Below are positions 35,833-45,884 of a stretch of DNA of 64,000 bases, one piece after another (within the stretch, counting starts at the first letter, position 1; each line of letters starts with the position of its first letter). A program made the translations under genes and the position numbers. The DNA lies in contig NZ_JARUKW010000014.1 in the NCBI RefSeq assembly GCF_029688845.1, positions 1-64,000 on the forward strand, given 5' to 3'. Under the pieces are notes generated by a model. It made no database searches. It was given only the letters and a program-made list of their open reading frames with translations, and was not told where the DNA came from. The DNA is from Natronococcus sp. A-GB1. Lineage in GTDB: Archaea > Halobacteriota > Halobacteria > Halobacteriales > Natrialbaceae.

Positions 35833-36852
35833 ATGCCACAACCAAATTCACCACGCAAAGGCTCACTCGGGTTCGGCCCACGACAGCGCGCCTCCTCGGA
35901 GGTTCCGCGCTTTAACTCGTGGCCGGACGACGACGGACAGCCGACGCTCCAGGGTTTCGCGGGCTACAAGGCCGGCATGACCCACGTCGTGATGGTCGAC
36001 GACGAAGCGAACTCGCCGACCGAGGGGATGGAGGAGACCGTCCCCGTCACGATCGTGGAGACGCCGCCGATGCGCGCGGTCGCCCTGCGTGCGTACGAGG
36101 ACACACCGTACGGAAAGAAACCGATCACCGAGGTCTGGACCGACGAGTTCGTTCCCGAACTCGACCGCGTTCTGGACCTTCCCGGTGACGACTACGACGC
36201 CGACGCGGCTGAAGACGAGCTTCGAGAGCTGCTCGAGGATGGCCGCGTCGACGACGTTCGCGTCATCACGCACACGGTGCCTTCGGCGGTACCATCGGTA
36301 CCGAAGAAGAAACCGGACGTGATGGAAACGCGCGTCGGCGGCGGCTCGGTCGACGAGCGCGTCGACTTCGCACTCGAGCTGATCGCCGACGGCGGGGAAC
36401 ACGTCATGAACGACACGTTCCGCGCTGGCGAGTACGTCGACGCGAGCGGCGTCACGAAAGGGAAAGGGACCCAGGGTCCCGTCAAGCGATGGGGCGTCCA
36501 GAAACGCAAGGGCAAACACGCCCGGCAGGGCTGGCGCCGTCGCATCGGCAACCTCGGCCCCTGGAACCCCTCCCGCGTCCGCTCGACGGTCCCCCAGCAG
36601 GGCCAGACCGGCTACCACCAGCGGACGGAACTGAACAAGCGCCTCGTCGACATCGGCGACGGCGCCGACGCGACGGTCGACGGCGGCTTCGTCAACTACG
36701 GCGAGGTCGACGGACCGCACGCGTTGATCAAGGGCTCGCTCCCCGGGCCGAACAAGCGTCTCGTACGCTTCCGCCCGGCGATCCGACCCGGAGACCAGCC
36801 GCGCCTCGATCCCGAGGTCCGGTTTGTCTCCACCGCATCCAACCAGGGATAA
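35833..36852 (+). CDS. rpl3p: Ribosomal protein uL3
   Basis: 339 aa, archaeal length. It has the N-terminal PNSPRKGSLGFGPRQRASSEVPRFNSW, then YKAGMTHVVMVDDEANSP, and the central TKGKGTQGPVKRWGVQKRKGKHARQGWRRRIGNLGPWNPSRVRSTVPQQGQTGYHQRTELNKR loop (described only by its start GTQGPVKRWG and end GQTGYHQRTELNK) that reaches the peptidyl-transferase center. It is an early-assembly 50S protein. It precedes uL4 by 3 bp. Confidence 0.96.
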   Translation: MPQPNSPRKGSLGFGPRQRASSEVPRFNSWPDDDGQPTLQGFAGYKAGMTHVVMVDDEANSPTEGMEETVPVTIVETPPMRAVALRAYEDTPYGKKPITEVWTDEFVPELDRVLDLPGDDYDADAAEDELRELLEDGRVDDVRVITHTVPSAVPSVPKKKPDVMETRVGGGSVDERVDFALELIADGGEHVMNDTFRAGEYVDASGVTKGKGTQGPVKRWGVQKRKGKHARQGWRRRIGNLGPWNPSRVRSTVPQQGQTGYHQRTELNKRLVDIGDGADATVDGGFVNYGEVDGPHALIKGSLPGPNKRLVRFRPAIRPGDQPRLDPEVRFVSTASNQG

Positions 36853-36855
36853 CAC

Positions 36856-37608
36856 ATGGACGCAACAGTACGCAACCTGGACGGCTCGGACGCGGACACG
36901 ATCGAGCTCCCGGCGGTCTTCGAAACCCAGTACCGCCCGGACCTGATCGCTCGTGCCGTTCGTGCCGCCCAGGCCAACCGAAAACAGGACTACGGCGCCG
37001 ACGAGTTCGCCGGCATGCGAACGCCGGCCGAATCGTTCGGTAGCGGCCGCGGGATGGCCCACGTCCCCCGACAGAACGGACGCGCCCGACGCGTTCCCCA
37101 GACCGTCAAGGGACGAAAGGGACACCCGCCGAAAGCCGAGAAGGACTGGACCGAATCGATCAACACGAAAGAGAAGAAGCTGGCCGTCCGCAGCGCCATC
37201 GCCGCGACGACCGACGCCGAGCTCGTCGCCGACCGCGGTCACGAGTTCGACGCGGACGTCGAGGCACCGATCGTCGTCAGCGACGAGTTCGAGGACCTCC
37301 AGAAGACGAAGGAGGTCGTCGAGTTCCTCGAGGCCGCCGGTCTCGCCGACGACGTCGAGCGAGCCGACGAGGGTCGCAGCGTGCGCTCGGGTCGCGGAAA
37401 GACCCGCGGACGCAAGTACAAACAGCCCAAGTCGATCCTCTTCGTCACCTCCAGTGAGTCCGGCCCGTCCCGTGCGGCCCGGAACCTCGCCGGCGCGGAC
37501 GTCACGACGGCCGCTGAGGTCAACGCGGAGGATCTCGCACCGGGCACCCAGCCCGGTCGACTGACCGTTTGGACCGAGAGCGCACTCGAGGAGGTGGCCG
37601 ACCGATGA
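36856..37608 (+). CDS. rpl4p: Ribosomal protein uL4
   Basis: 250 aa. The N-terminus ATVRNLDGSDADTIELPAVF and the long basic loop (VFETQYRPDLIARAVRAAQANRK, SFGSGRGMAHVPRQNGR, VKGRKGHPPKAEKDW) that lines the exit tunnel are clear. It is a 50S assembly protein. Its stop overlaps the uL23 start (ATGA). Confidence 0.96.
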   Translation: MDATVRNLDGSDADTIELPAVFETQYRPDLIARAVRAAQANRKQDYGADEFAGMRTPAESFGSGRGMAHVPRQNGRARRVPQTVKGRKGHPPKAEKDWTESINTKEKKLAVRSAIAATTDAELVADRGHEFDADVEAPIVVSDEFEDLQKTKEVVEFLEAAGLADDVERADEGRSVRSGRGKTRGRKYKQPKSILFVTSSESGPSRAARNLAGADVTTAAEVNAEDLAPGTQPGRLTVWTESALEEVADR

Positions 37609-37859
37609 GCGGCGCGATCGACCACCCGCTCGTGACGGAGAAGGCGATGAACGACATGGACTTCGAGAACAAGCTCCAGTTCGTCGCCAACCCCGACGCC
37701 ACCAAACCCGAGATCCGAGAGGAAGTCGAGCGACGCTTCGAGGTCTCGGTCGATAGCGTCAACACACAGATGACGATGAACGGGAAGAAGAAAGCAACCG
37801 TCAAACTGTCCGAGGACGACGACGCCCAGGAAGTCGCCTCGCGTATCGGGGTGTTCTGA
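37605..37859 (+). CDS. rpl23p: Ribosomal protein uL23
   Basis: 84 aa from the ATG at 37605. The sequence AIDHPLVTEKAMNDMDFENKLQFVANP and the basic VNTQMTMNGKKKATVKL are typical. It binds 23S rRNA at the tunnel exit, where SRP and chaperones dock. An upstream in-frame start gives only the frame of uL4's end. Confidence 0.95.
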   Translation: MSGAIDHPLVTEKAMNDMDFENKLQFVANPDATKPEIREEVERRFEVSVDSVNTQMTMNGKKKATVKLSEDDDAQEVASRIGVF

Positions 37860-37861
37860 GA

Positions 37862-38584
37862 ATGGGACGACGAATTCAGGGACAACGACGCGGTCGCGGG
37901 ACCCCGACGTTCCGTGCCCCGTCGCACCGATACAAGGCGAAGCTCGACCACAAGAAAGAGGAAGACGACGACGTGATCCGCGGGACCGTCGTGGACATCG
38001 AACACGACCCCGCTCGCTCGGCGCCCGTCGCGGCCATCGAGTTCGAGGACGGCGACCAGCGCCTCGTGCTGGCGCCCGAAGGGATCACTGTCGGCGAGGA
38101 GATCCAGGTCGGCGTCAGTGCAGAAATCAAGCCCGGCAACACGATGCCGCTGGCCGAGATTCCGGAGGGAGTTCCGGTCTGCAACATCGAGGCCAACCCC
38201 GGCGACGGCGGTCGATTCGCCCGCGCCTCGGGTGTCAACGCGGACCTGATCACCCACGACCGAAACGCCGCGGTCATCCAGCTTCCCAGCGGCGAGGTCA
38301 AGCGCCTCGATCCGCAGTGTCGTGCCACCATCGGCGTCGTCGCCGGTGGCGGACGCACGGAGAAGCCGATGGTCAAAGCCGGAAACAAGTATCACAAGAT
38401 GAAAGCCCGGGGTACCAAGTGGCCCCGCGTCCGCGGTGTTGCAATGAACGCGATCGACCACCCGTTCGGTGGCGGTGGCCGACAGCACCCCGGCAAACCG
38501 AAGTCCGTCTCGCGGGATGCCCCGCCGGGACGGAAGGTCGGTGACATCTCCTCGCGCCGTACCGGCCGAGGTGGAAACAAATGA
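37862..38584 (+). CDS. rpl2p: Ribosomal protein uL2
   Basis: 240 aa. It begins [20 protein letters not shown]. The SH3-like core and the C-terminal RNA-binding end ([41 protein letters not shown], described by GVAMN and HPFGGGG) are intact. It is a peptidyl-transferase-center protein. Its TGA overlaps the uS19 ATG. Confidence 0.96.
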   Translation: MGRRIQGQRRGRGTPTFRAPSHRYKAKLDHKKEEDDDVIRGTVVDIEHDPARSAPVAAIEFEDGDQRLVLAPEGITVGEEIQVGVSAEIKPGNTMPLAEIPEGVPVCNIEANPGDGGRFARASGVNADLITHDRNAAVIQLPSGEVKRLDPQCRATIGVVAGGGRTEKPMVKAGNKYHKMKARGTKWPRVRGVAMNAIDHPFGGGGRQHPGKPKSVSRDAPPGRKVGDISSRRTGRGGNK

Positions 38585-39003
38585 GTCAGGAGTACAGAAC
38601 CGGCCGCGAAGGTGAGTTCACCTACCGCGGTCACACGCTCGAGGAGCTGCAGGAGATGGAGCTCGACGAGGTTGCGGAACTGCTGCCCGCACGCAAGCGG
38701 CGAAGTATCACGCGCGGACTTTCCGTCGAGCAGGAGAAGCTGCTCGAGAAGGCCCGCGAGAAAGGCGAGGAAGAGACCGCCAACGCGCCGATCCGAACGC
38801 ACCTGCGCGACATGCCGGTGCTGCCGGAGTTCGTCGGACTGACCTTCTCCGTGTACAACGGACAGTCCTTCGAGCGCGTTCGCGTCGAACCCGAGATGAT
38901 CGGACACTATCTCGGCGAGTTCCAGCTGACCCGCACCTCCGTCGAACACGGACAGGCGGGTATCGGCGCAACTCGATCGTCGAAGTTCGTCCCACTGAAG
39001 TGA
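38581..39003 (+). CDS. rps19p: Ribosomal protein uS19
   Basis: 140 aa, archaeal/eukaryal length. The N-terminal extension [20 protein letters not shown] leads into the RNA-binding core [34 protein letters not shown], with the C-terminal [12 protein letters not shown]. It sits in the 30S head near uS13. Confidence 0.96.
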   Translation: MSQEYRTGREGEFTYRGHTLEELQEMELDEVAELLPARKRRSITRGLSVEQEKLLEKAREKGEEETANAPIRTHLRDMPVLPEFVGLTFSVYNGQSFERVRVEPEMIGHYLGEFQLTRTSVEHGQAGIGATRSSKFVPLK

Positions 39004-39010
39004 TCACCGT

Positions 39011-39490
39011 ATGGGAATCAACTACTCAGTCGACGCGGATCCGGACTCCACCGCGAAAGCGATGCTCCGGGAGCGTCACATGAGCCACAAGCACAGCAAG
39101 GAGGTCGCCCGCGAGATCAAGGGCCGAACCGTCGCGGACGCCCAGGCGTACCTTCAGGACGTAATCGACGAGGAGCAGTCGGTACCCTTTAAGTCCCACA
39201 ACTCCGGTGCGGGTCACCGCTCGGACGTCGAGGGCTGGGACGCCGGTAAGTACCCCGAGAAGGTCTCGGGCGAGTTCCTCGATCTGCTCGAGAACGTCGA
39301 ATCCAACGCCGATCACCAGGGTTTCGACGGCGCCTCGATGGAGATCGTTCACGTCGCCGCCCACAAGGTCGGCGAGTCCGTCGGCCGCAAGCCCCGCGCA
39401 ATGGGGCGTGCGACCGCCTGGAACACGCCGGAGGTCGACGTTGAGATCGTCGTCGAGGAAGCCGACGAGAACGAGGAGGATGAGAACTAA
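39011..39490 (+). CDS. rpl22p: Ribosomal protein uL22
   Basis: 159 aa. It starts MGINYSVDADPDSTAKAMLRERHMSHKHSKEVAREIKG, and the tunnel-lining beta hairpin region contains the GRATAWNTPEVDVEIVVEE end. The acidic tail EDENEEDEN is a haloarchaeal extension. Its TAA overlaps the uS3 ATG by one base. Confidence 0.95.
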   Translation: MGINYSVDADPDSTAKAMLRERHMSHKHSKEVAREIKGRTVADAQAYLQDVIDEEQSVPFKSHNSGAGHRSDVEGWDAGKYPEKVSGEFLDLLENVESNADHQGFDGASMEIVHVAAHKVGESVGRKPRAMGRATAWNTPEVDVEIVVEEADENEEDEN

Positions 39491-40416
39491 TGGCTGACGA
39501 ACACCAGTTCATCGAAAACGGCCTGCAGCGGTCTCAGATCGACGAGTTCTTCGAAGAAGAGCTCGGCCGCGCAGGCTACGGCGGTATGGACGTCGCCAAG
39601 ACGCCGATGGGTACCCAGATCGTTCTCAAGGCCGAGAAGCCAGGGATGGTCATCGGCAAGGGCGGCGAGAACATCCGGAAGGTCACGACGGCTCTCGAGG
39701 AGAAGTTCAACCTCGAGGACCCCCAGATCGACGTCCAGGAGGTCGACGAACCCGACCTCAACGCACGGATCGTCGCGGACCGACTGGCCAACGCACTCGA
39801 GCGCGGCTGGTACTTCCGGAAGGCCGGACACACGACGATCGACCGGATCATGGATTCGGGCGCGCTCGGCGCAGAGATCGTCCTCTCCGGAAAGGTCACG
39901 GGCGCTCGCTCGCGTGTCGAGAAGTTCAACCGCGGCTACATCAAGCACAACGGCGAGCCCGCCGAGGAGGTCGTCGACCACGGCCAGGGCGTCGCGGTCA
40001 TGAAACTCGGCACGATCGGCGTCGACGTGAAGATCATCCCGCCGGGTGCCGAGCTCCCCGACGACTTCCAGGTCCACGACGAGATGGACCCCGAAGAGGT
40101 CGTCCCCGATGCCGTCGAGGCCAACGAGGCCGAGGGCGTCGAGGAGCTGCTCGAGGGCGAGCCCGAGGTGGCCGAGGCCGCCGAGGAAGGCGCCGAAGCC
40201 CCCGCCGAGGACGCCGTCGAGCCCGAACCCGAGGAAGAGGACATCGAAGAGGTCATCGAAGCGGAGGTCGACGCCGCCGAGGACGACGTCGACATCCCCG
40301 ACGAGGCTCCGATCGAGGAGGACTTAGACGAGCTCGAGGAGGACGTCGAGGCCGAGGCTGAGGAGCTGATGGCCGAGATGGACGAGGAAGACGAAGACGA
40401 GGGAGGTGACGCCTGA
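39490..40416 (+). CDS. rps3p: Ribosomal protein uS3 with long acidic tail
   Basis: 308 aa. The KH domain carries [20 protein letters not shown], followed by the C-terminal S3 domain ([30 protein letters not shown], quoted by [14 protein letters not shown]). From about residue 220 to the end it is almost purely Glu/Asp with Ala. This very acidic extension of ~90 residues is haloarchaeal and probably solvent-exposed. It sits at the mRNA entry. SD GGAGGTGAC for the next gene lies in this tail. Confidence 0.95.
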   Translation: MADEHQFIENGLQRSQIDEFFEEELGRAGYGGMDVAKTPMGTQIVLKAEKPGMVIGKGGENIRKVTTALEEKFNLEDPQIDVQEVDEPDLNARIVADRLANALERGWYFRKAGHTTIDRIMDSGALGAEIVLSGKVTGARSRVEKFNRGYIKHNGEPAEEVVDHGQGVAVMKLGTIGVDVKIIPPGAELPDDFQVHDEMDPEEVVPDAVEANEAEGVEELLEGEPEVAEAAEEGAEAPAEDAVEPEPEEEDIEEVIEAEVDAAEDDVDIPDEAPIEEDLDELEEDVEAEAEELMAEMDEEDEDEGGDA

Positions 40417-40634
40417 TGGCGATCCTCCACGTCGAAGAGATCCGCGACATGACCGCCGCCGAACGCGAGGCCGAACTCGAGGAGCTCGAGACCGAGCTGC
40501 TCAACCAGAAGTCCGTCCTCGCCGCCGGTGGTGCCCCGGAGAACCCGGGTCGAATCGGCGAACTGGGTCGCACTATCGCCCGGATCAAGACGATCCAGCG
40601 AGAGGAAGGCGACTTGGACGAAGACGACGAATAA
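40416..40634 (+). CDS. rpl29p: Ribosomal protein uL29
   Basis: 72 aa. Helical: [25 protein letters not shown], then the [20 protein letters not shown] motif. It contacts 23S rRNA at the exit tunnel beside uL23. The start overlaps the uS3 stop (TGATG), and SD GGAGGTGAC is 6-7 nt upstream. Confidence 0.93.
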   Translation: MAILHVEEIRDMTAAEREAELEELETELLNQKSVLAAGGAPENPGRIGELGRTIARIKTIQREEGDLDEDDE

Positions 40635-40644
40635 CAGACAAACG

Positions 40645-41112
40645 ATGGCACTGACACCCGAAACGCTGCCCCGACACGAACTCAACGGCCTGCCCGTCCG
40701 CGTCGTCGAGAGCGACGACGCCTCGCGGGTCGGCCTCGAGGGACGGGTCGTCATCGAGACGACCAACACCCTCTCGATAGAAGTTCGAGAGCAGGGCGCG
40801 TCTCGGGTCGTGATGGTGCCGAAGTCGGGCTCGACGTTCGAGTTCGCGATCACAGATGACGCCGCCGACGCCGCGAAGGCGTCGGGGACCGCGTCCAAAC
40901 TGGCCGACACTCAACCTGCAGGGGCGGACGATTCGTCCGTCCTCGCAGACCGAGTCGGCGGCGATGCCGCCGACTGTCGTGGCGACGATTCTTTACGGAA
41001 TCGCCGCCACGCTGCCGGCGAGGACGTGGCCTACGTTACGGTCGATGGCTCGCGACTGCTCTCACAACCCGCCCGACGCACGGAAACGAATGGTGACTCA
41101 CCATGGCAATAG
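40645..41112 (+). CDS. rnp1: RNase P protein component 1 (Rpp29-like) with hairpin-rich insert
   Basis: 155 aa. The Rpp29/Pop4 core is RHELNGLPVRVVESDD, GLEGRVVIETTNTLSIE, VVMVPKSGSTFEFAI, then VAYVTVDGSRLLSQPA at the end. Archaeal RNase P needs this subunit for tRNA 5' maturation. Residues ~93-122 are an insert relative to a short linker, encoded by three consecutive DNA hairpins (40922-41011). The last 10 bp overlap the start of uS17. Confidence 0.85.
   Translation: MALTPETLPRHELNGLPVRVVESDDASRVGLEGRVVIETTNTLSIEVREQGASRVVMVPKSGSTFEFAITDDAADAAKASGTASKLADTQPAGADDSSVLADRVGGDAADCRGDDSLRNRRHAAGEDVAYVTVDGSRLLSQPARRTETNGDSPWQ
40922..41011. repeat. Three consecutive hairpins inside the rnp1 coding sequence
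   Basis: Hairpin 1 (40922-40942) pairs GGGCGGACG with CGTCCGTCC around ATT. Hairpin 2 (40953-40975) pairs AGTCGGCGGC with GCCGCCGACT around GAT, perfect. Hairpin 3 (40978-41011) pairs CGTGGCGACGATTC with GAATCGCCGCCACG with one mismatch. The whole block is ~90 bp, a multiple of three, so the frame is kept. Confidence 0.7.
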
Positions 41113-41552
41113 GATTAGACGTTGAAACCCCTCCGGAACCGGAAAACCCGGAGGAATACGACTACGAGAAGTGTCCGTTCTACGGCGAGCTCTCCGTTCG
41201 AGGTCAGATCCTCGAGGGGACCGTCATCTCGACGGACATGGACAAGACCGTGGTCGTCGAACGAGAGTACGACGTGGCGGTTCCGAAGTACGACCGCCAG
41301 ATGAAGCGTCGCTCGCGCATCCCGGCCCACGTACCGGGCGTGCTCGAGCCGCTCTCGGTCGGTGACACGGTCAAGATCGCAGAGACCCGACCACTGTCGA
41401 AGACGAAATCGCACGTGGTCGTCGAAGTAACCGAAGAGGCAACCGCGGAGGACATCGCCGCGCTCACCCGTCAGGCCGAGCCTGACCGTGAGCTTTCGAC
41501 CGGCGACGTCACCGAGGGTACCGAGGAGGAAGCCGTCGAGGGTGATCAGTGA
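41103..41552 (+). CDS. rps17p: Ribosomal protein uS17
   Basis: 149 aa with an archaeal N-terminal extension ([25 protein letters not shown]) before the OB-fold ([34 protein letters not shown]). The C-terminal ~45 residues are an acidic tail. It is a primary 16S-binding protein. Overlap with rnp1 (10 bp) and with uL14 (TGATG). Confidence 0.95.
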   Translation: MAIGLDVETPPEPENPEEYDYEKCPFYGELSVRGQILEGTVISTDMDKTVVVEREYDVAVPKYDRQMKRRSRIPAHVPGVLEPLSVGDTVKIAETRPLSKTKSHVVVEVTEEATAEDIAALTRQAEPDRELSTGDVTEGTEEEAVEGDQ

Positions 41553-41950
41553 TGGAGGCGATGAAAGCCGACGTCACCCAGGGACTCAAGAAGGGGTCGC
41601 TGGTCACGTGTGCCGACAACACCGGCGCACGCGAGCTGAAGGTCATCAGCGTCTCGGGCTACCAGGGCACCAAGAACCGCCAGCCGAAGGCGGGACTCGG
41701 TGACAAGGTGACCGTTTCGGTCACGAAGGGTACCCCCGAGATGCGCCGCCAGGTCCTCGAAGCCGTCATCGTCCGCCAGCGGAAGTCGATCCGCCGGCCC
41801 GACGGGACGCGCGTGAAGTTCGAGGACAACGCGGCGGTCATCATCGACGAGAACGAAGAGCCCCGCGGAACGGAGATCAAGGGCCCGATCGCTCGCGAAG
41901 TCGCCGAACGCTTCGGCGCGATCGCCTCGACCGCAACGATGATCGTCTGA
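41552..41950 (+). CDS. rpl14p: Ribosomal protein uL14
   Basis: 132 aa. The barrel begins [31 protein letters not shown] (recognised by [11 protein letters not shown]); [16 protein letters not shown] is close to the C-terminus. It contacts the 30S at the intersubunit bridge. The start at 41552 overlaps the uS17 stop; a GTG three bases earlier is unlikely. Confidence 0.95.
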   Translation: MEAMKADVTQGLKKGSLVTCADNTGARELKVISVSGYQGTKNRQPKAGLGDKVTVSVTKGTPEMRRQVLEAVIVRQRKSIRRPDGTRVKFEDNAAVIIDENEEPRGTEIKGPIAREVAERFGAIASTATMIV

Positions 41951-41952
41951 GT

Positions 41953-42336
41953 ATGAGCAAACAACCACACAAACAGCGAACGCAGACGGAGCGTGCACCG
42001 CTGCACAAGCGACAGAAGCAGCTTCACGCGACGCTCTCGGATGACCTCCGCGAGGAGTACGACACGCGACGGACCCGCGTCAACGCGGGCGACACCGTCG
42101 AAGTCATGCGCGGCGACCACGCCGGCGAGACCGGCGAGGTCCTTCGCGCGATCCTCGAGGACGGCACGATCCACGTCGAGGACGTGACCATCGAGACGGC
42201 CGACGGCGAGGAGGTCCCGCGGCCGCTCGACCCATCGAACGTCCGAGTCACGGATCTCGACCTCGAGGACGAGCGCCGCGAGGCGCGCCTCGAGGGCGAC
42301 ACGAACGAAGACGGCACCGAAGGTGATAGCGAATGA
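41953..42336 (+). CDS. rpl24p: Ribosomal protein uL24
   Basis: 127 aa. The KOW segment [26 protein letters not shown] is evident after a basic N-terminus. The C-terminus is strongly acidic ([14 protein letters not shown]), a haloarchaeal trait. It initiates 50S assembly with uL3. It overlaps eS4 by 4 bp. Confidence 0.94.
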   Translation: MSKQPHKQRTQTERAPLHKRQKQLHATLSDDLREEYDTRRTRVNAGDTVEVMRGDHAGETGEVLRAILEDGTIHVEDVTIETADGEEVPRPLDPSNVRVTDLDLEDERREARLEGDTNEDGTEGDSE

Positions 42337-43043
42337 CGAAACATCAGAAACGACTGTCCGTGCCGAAGTCCTGGCCAGTCGAGCGAAAGACGAACGTCTT
42401 CACGGTCAAGGCCGACTCCGGCCCGCACGGTGAGGACGGCGTTCCGCTCGTCGTCCTGCTTCGGGACGTGCTCGGCTACGTCGACTCGAAGAAGGAAGCG
42501 CGGTACGCCCTCTCGCAGGACTCGATCCTCGTCAACGGGGAACCGATCAACGACGAACAGCGCCCGATCGGCATGTTCGACATCGTTGCGTTCCCCGGTC
42601 GCGAGGAGTACTACCGGGTCTTCCCCGACGAGGGCGGCCGACTCGCGCTGACCGAGATCGACGCCGACGCCGCCGACAGCCGCCTTGGCAAGATCGAGGG
42701 CAAGCGTCAGGTTCCGGGTGGCGACACCCAGCTTACGCTGCACGACGGAACGAACATCCTCGCCGAGGAGAGCGAGTACAGCACGAACGACTCGGTCGTC
42801 GTCGACAACGACGACAAGTCGGTCGTCGCACACTTCCCCTACGAGGAGGGTGCACTCGTCACGGCCATTAGCGGCAACCACGGCGGAAAGATCGGCGAAG
42901 TCACCGAGATCGACGTCACCCCCGGTAGCGGATCGAACATCGTCACCGTCGACGCTGACGACGGCGAGTTCGAAACCGTCGAGGAGTACGTCGTCGTGAT
43001 CGACGAGAACTTCACCAACGAGGACGGTGATGATGATGAGTAG
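42333..43043 (+). CDS. rps4e: Ribosomal protein eS4
   Basis: 236 aa. The basic start [19 protein letters not shown] is followed by the S4-like RNA-binding domain ([34 protein letters not shown], quoted by its [15 protein letters not shown]) and a KOW domain near [17 protein letters not shown]. It is an archaeal/eukaryal-specific 30S protein. The end overlaps the uL5 start region by 8 or more bases. Confidence 0.95.
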   Translation: MTKHQKRLSVPKSWPVERKTNVFTVKADSGPHGEDGVPLVVLLRDVLGYVDSKKEARYALSQDSILVNGEPINDEQRPIGMFDIVAFPGREEYYRVFPDEGGRLALTEIDADAADSRLGKIEGKRQVPGGDTQLTLHDGTNILAEESEYSTNDSVVVDNDDKSVVAHFPYEEGALVTAISGNHGGKIGEVTEIDVTPGSGSNIVTVDADDGEFETVEEYVVVIDENFTNEDGDDDE

Positions 43044-43575
43044 CGAAGCCGAGGGCGAGTTCCACGAGATGCGCGAGCCCCGCGTCGAGAAGGTCGTCGT
43101 CCACATGGGCGTCGGCCGCGGTGGCCGCGAACTCGGCAAAGCCGAAGACATCATCGAGGAGGTCACGGACCAGCAGAGCGTCCGGACCCAGGCTAAGCGG
43201 ACCGAACCCGACTTCGGCATCCGACAGGGCGACCCGATCGGCACGAAGGTTACCCTTCGCGGCGAGGACGCGGCCGAGTTCCTCGAGACCGCTCTGCCGC
43301 TGGCGACGCTGGCCGAGAACCAGTTCGACAACACTGGGAACTTCAGCTTCGGGGTCGAGGAACACACCGAGTTCCCGAGCCAGGAGTACGACCCGAACGT
43401 CGGGATCTACGGGATGGACGTGACCGTCAACCTCGTCCGCCCGGGCTATCGCATCGCCAAGCGCGACAAGGTGACCCGATCGATCCCGTCGAAGCACCGA
43501 CTTACCCCCGAGGACGCGATTCGGTACCTCGAGGCGAACTTCGACGTCAACGTAGAGGAGTCCACGGATGAGTGA
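43036..43575 (+). CDS. rpl5p: Ribosomal protein uL5
   Basis: 179 aa from the ATG at 43036. Four candidate starts lie in a row (GTG 43027, ATG 43030, 43033, 43036) within the eS4 end; the last gives [27 protein letters not shown]. The family motif [16 protein letters not shown] and [16 protein letters not shown] are present. It binds 5S rRNA. It overlaps uS14 by 8 bp. Confidence 0.92.
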   Translation: MSSEAEGEFHEMREPRVEKVVVHMGVGRGGRELGKAEDIIEEVTDQQSVRTQAKRTEPDFGIRQGDPIGTKVTLRGEDAAEFLETALPLATLAENQFDNTGNFSFGVEEHTEFPSQEYDPNVGIYGMDVTVNLVRPGYRIAKRDKVTRSIPSKHRLTPEDAIRYLEANFDVNVEESTDE

Positions 43576-43750
43576 AAGCGACGTAGAAAACGACCAGACG
43601 GGCGAGCACGCGGCAAAGCGCACCGGCCAGATCGAGGAGTGCCAGCGCTGTGGCCGCAAACAGGGACTCGTCGGCAAGTACGACATCAACCTCTGTCGAC
43701 AGTGTTTCCGAGAGATCGCCCGCAACATGGGATTCAGGAAGTACCGATAA
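43568..43750 (+). CDS. rps14p: Ribosomal protein uS14, zinc-binding
   Basis: 60 aa with two CxxC pairs ([11 protein letters not shown] and [20 protein letters not shown]), a zinc-ribbon S14. It sits in the 30S head. The start overlaps the uL5 stop. Confidence 0.95.
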   Translation: MSESDVENDQTGEHAAKRTGQIEECQRCGRKQGLVGKYDINLCRQCFREIARNMGFRKYR

Positions 43751-43751
43751 C

Positions 43752-44144
43752 ATGACCGGAAACGACCCACTCAGCAACGCGCTCTCGGGCATCGACAACG
43801 CCGAGAGCGTCGGGAAACTGAGCCACGAGGTAACGCCCGCTTCGAACGAGATCGGCAGCGTGCTCGAGGTCTTCTACGACCGCGGGTACATCGACGGCTT
43901 CGAGTTCGTCGACGACGGTAAGGCCGGTCAGTTCGATGTCGAACTGAAAGGAGCGATCAACGAGTGTGGCCCCGTCAAGCCCCGCTACGCCGCCGGTGCC
44001 GAAGACTTCGAGAAGTGGGAGAAGCGATACCTCCCGGCTCGAGACTTCGGTGCGCTCGTCGTCACGACGAGCAGCGGCATCATGAGCCATTACGAGGCTC
44101 GTGAGCAGGGGATCGGCGGCCAGGTGATCGCATACGTCTACTAA
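43752..44144 (+). CDS. rps8p: Ribosomal protein uS8
   Basis: 130 aa from the ATG at 43752. The pattern is [37 protein letters not shown], then [37 protein letters not shown] (last part quoted by [15 protein letters not shown]). It binds the 16S central domain and is a known feedback regulator in bacteria. An upstream start would read into the uS14 region. Confidence 0.95.
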   Translation: MTGNDPLSNALSGIDNAESVGKLSHEVTPASNEIGSVLEVFYDRGYIDGFEFVDDGKAGQFDVELKGAINECGPVKPRYAAGAEDFEKWEKRYLPARDFGALVVTTSSGIMSHYEAREQGIGGQVIAYVY

Positions 44145-44146
44145 CA

Positions 44147-44680
44147 ATGCGAGTCGAACTGGAAATTCCCGAAAACGTAACTGTCGAGGTAGATCATCTC
44201 GACGTGACCGTCGACGGACCCGAGGGCGCCGTGACCCGGCGTCTCTGGTACCCCGACGTGACCGTCGAAGCCGAAGACGACCAGGTGGTCATCGAAAGTG
44301 CAGCCGAGGACGCGAAGACGAACGCGACCGTCGGCACCTTCGAGAGCCATCTGAACAACGCCTTCCACGGCGTAACCGAGGGCTGGGAGTACAAGATGGA
44401 GGTCTTCTACTCTCACTTCCCGATGCAGGTCCGCGTGGAGGGCGACGAGGTCGTCATCGAGAACTTCCTCGGCGAGAAGGCACCGCGACGCACGACCATC
44501 CACGGTGAGACCGACGTCTCCGTCGACGACGAACGGCTCGTCCTCTCCGGCCCGAACAAGGAGGACGTCGGCCAGACGGCGGCGGACATCGAGCAGCTGA
44601 CCCGAGTCAGCGGCAAGGACACCCGCGTCTTCCAGGACGGGGTTTACATCACCGAGAAGCCCGCGAAAGGAGGTGCCTGA
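44147..44680 (+). CDS. rpl6p: Ribosomal protein uL6
   Basis: 177 aa with two L6 domains: VTVEVDHLDVTVDGPEGAVTRRLWYP and MQVRVEGDEVVIENFLGEKAPRRTTIHG (quoted by VDGPEGAVTR and ENFLGEKAPR). It lies near the sarcin-ricin loop. The intergenic gap to eL32 is 3 bp. Confidence 0.96.
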   Translation: MRVELEIPENVTVEVDHLDVTVDGPEGAVTRRLWYPDVTVEAEDDQVVIESAAEDAKTNATVGTFESHLNNAFHGVTEGWEYKMEVFYSHFPMQVRVEGDEVVIENFLGEKAPRRTTIHGETDVSVDDERLVLSGPNKEDVGQTAADIEQLTRVSGKDTRVFQDGVYITEKPAKGGA

Positions 44681-44683
44681 TAG

Positions 44684-45442
44684 ATGGCTGACGACGAACC
44701 AGAAACCGAGACCGAGGACGCCACGGCCGAAGCCGAAGAGGGTCCACAGGATCTCGAGGACATCAGCGGTGTCGGCGCGAGCAAAGCCGACGCGCTCCGC
44801 GACGCCGGCTTCGAGACGATCGACGACGTCAAGGAGGCCGACCAGGAGGACCTGGCGGAAGCCGACGGCGTCGGGAACGCACTCGCCGCCCGAATCAAAG
44901 CCGACGTCGGCGACCTCGAGGTAACCGAGGAGACCGAGGCCGAGATCGAAGACGAGGGCGCCGAGGAAGAAACAGAGCCGGAATCGGACGTCGAGACCGA
45001 ACTGCAGCCCCGCGGGCTAACCGAGAAGACGCCCGAGCTCTCCGAGGACGAGCAGCGTCTGCTCACCCGACGCAAGCAGGCGGGCAAACCGCAGTTCAAT
45101 CGACAGGACTACCACAAGAAAAAGCGGACGCCCGAATCCTGGCGCCGTCCCCGCGGCCAGCTCTCGAAGCAGCGCCGCGGCATCAAAGGCAAGGGCCCGA
45201 AGGTCCAGGCCGGCTACCGAACCCCCGAAGCGGTTCGTGGCAAACACCCGAGCGGATTCGACGAGGTCTACGTCGAGAACACGGACGACCTCGAGGGTGT
45301 CGACGGCGACACGGAGGCGGTCCGCATCTCCTCCTCGGTCGGCGCACGCAAGCGCGAGCGCATCGAGGAGCAGGCCGAGGAGCAGGGCGTTCGCGTCCTG
45401 AACCCGACCTACGAGGAAGTCGAGGTGGAATCCAATGACTGA
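44684..45442 (+). CDS. rpl32e: Ribosomal protein eL32 with helix-hairpin-helix extension
   Basis: 252 aa. The N-terminal ~110 residues are not part of the eukaryotic core: [48 protein letters not shown] is a helix-hairpin-helix-like domain ([14 protein letters not shown]), followed by an acidic linker. The core eL32 starts about [25 protein letters not shown]. Such an extension is a haloarchaeal feature and may bind RNA or another ribosomal protein. It overlaps eL19 by 8 bp. Confidence 0.95.
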   Translation: MADDEPETETEDATAEAEEGPQDLEDISGVGASKADALRDAGFETIDDVKEADQEDLAEADGVGNALAARIKADVGDLEVTEETEAEIEDEGAEEETEPESDVETELQPRGLTEKTPELSEDEQRLLTRRKQAGKPQFNRQDYHKKKRTPESWRRPRGQLSKQRRGIKGKGPKVQAGYRTPEAVRGKHPSGFDEVYVENTDDLEGVDGDTEAVRISSSVGARKRERIEEQAEEQGVRVLNPTYEEVEVESND

Positions 45443-45884
45443 TCTCTCCGCACAGAAGCGACTGGCAGCCGACGTCCTCGACGTCGGCAAGAACCGCGTC
45501 TGGATCGACCCGGACGCCCAGGGAGACATCGCCGAGGCAATCACCCGCGACGAGATCCGCGAACTCGTCGAGGACGGCCGCATTCAGGCCAAAAACGCCC
45601 GCGGCAACTCCCGAGGCCGCGCCCGCGAGCGCAACGCGAAACGCGCCTACGGCCACCGCAAGGGCCAGGGCAAGCGCAAGGGCAAGAAGGGCGCCCGTCA
45701 GAGCGAGAAGGACGAATGGCAGGACAAGATTCGTGCACAGCGACGGAAGCTGCGCGAACTCCGCGACAAGGGCGAGATCACGCCCACGCAGTACCGCGAG
45801 CTCTACAAGAAGGCTGGCGGTGGCGAGTTCCGTAGCGTCCGGTATCTGTTGAACTACATCGACGAAAACTACGGTGACCAGTAA
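45435..45884 (+). CDS. rpl19e: Ribosomal protein eL19
   Basis: 149 aa. It starts [25 protein letters not shown], with the long basic [20 protein letters not shown] helix in the middle. It contributes to the intersubunit bridge. It overlaps uL18 by one base. Confidence 0.95.
   Translation: MTDLSAQKRLAADVLDVGKNRVWIDPDAQGDIAEAITRDEIRELVEDGRIQAKNARGNSRGRARERNAKRAYGHRKGQGKRKGKKGARQSEKDEWQDKIRAQRRKLRELRDKGEITPTQYRELYKKAGGGEFRSVRYLLNYIDENYGDQ

Noticed and set aside
35863-37242. 459-codon minus-strand frame opposite uL3 and uL4
   Set aside because: Antisense shadow of ribosomal genes; no motif.
43027-43035. Earlier starts for uL5 (GTG 43027, ATG 43030, ATG 43033)
   Set aside because: They only add Met residues before the family N-terminus; the ATG at 43036 is chosen, although the exact start is not provable.
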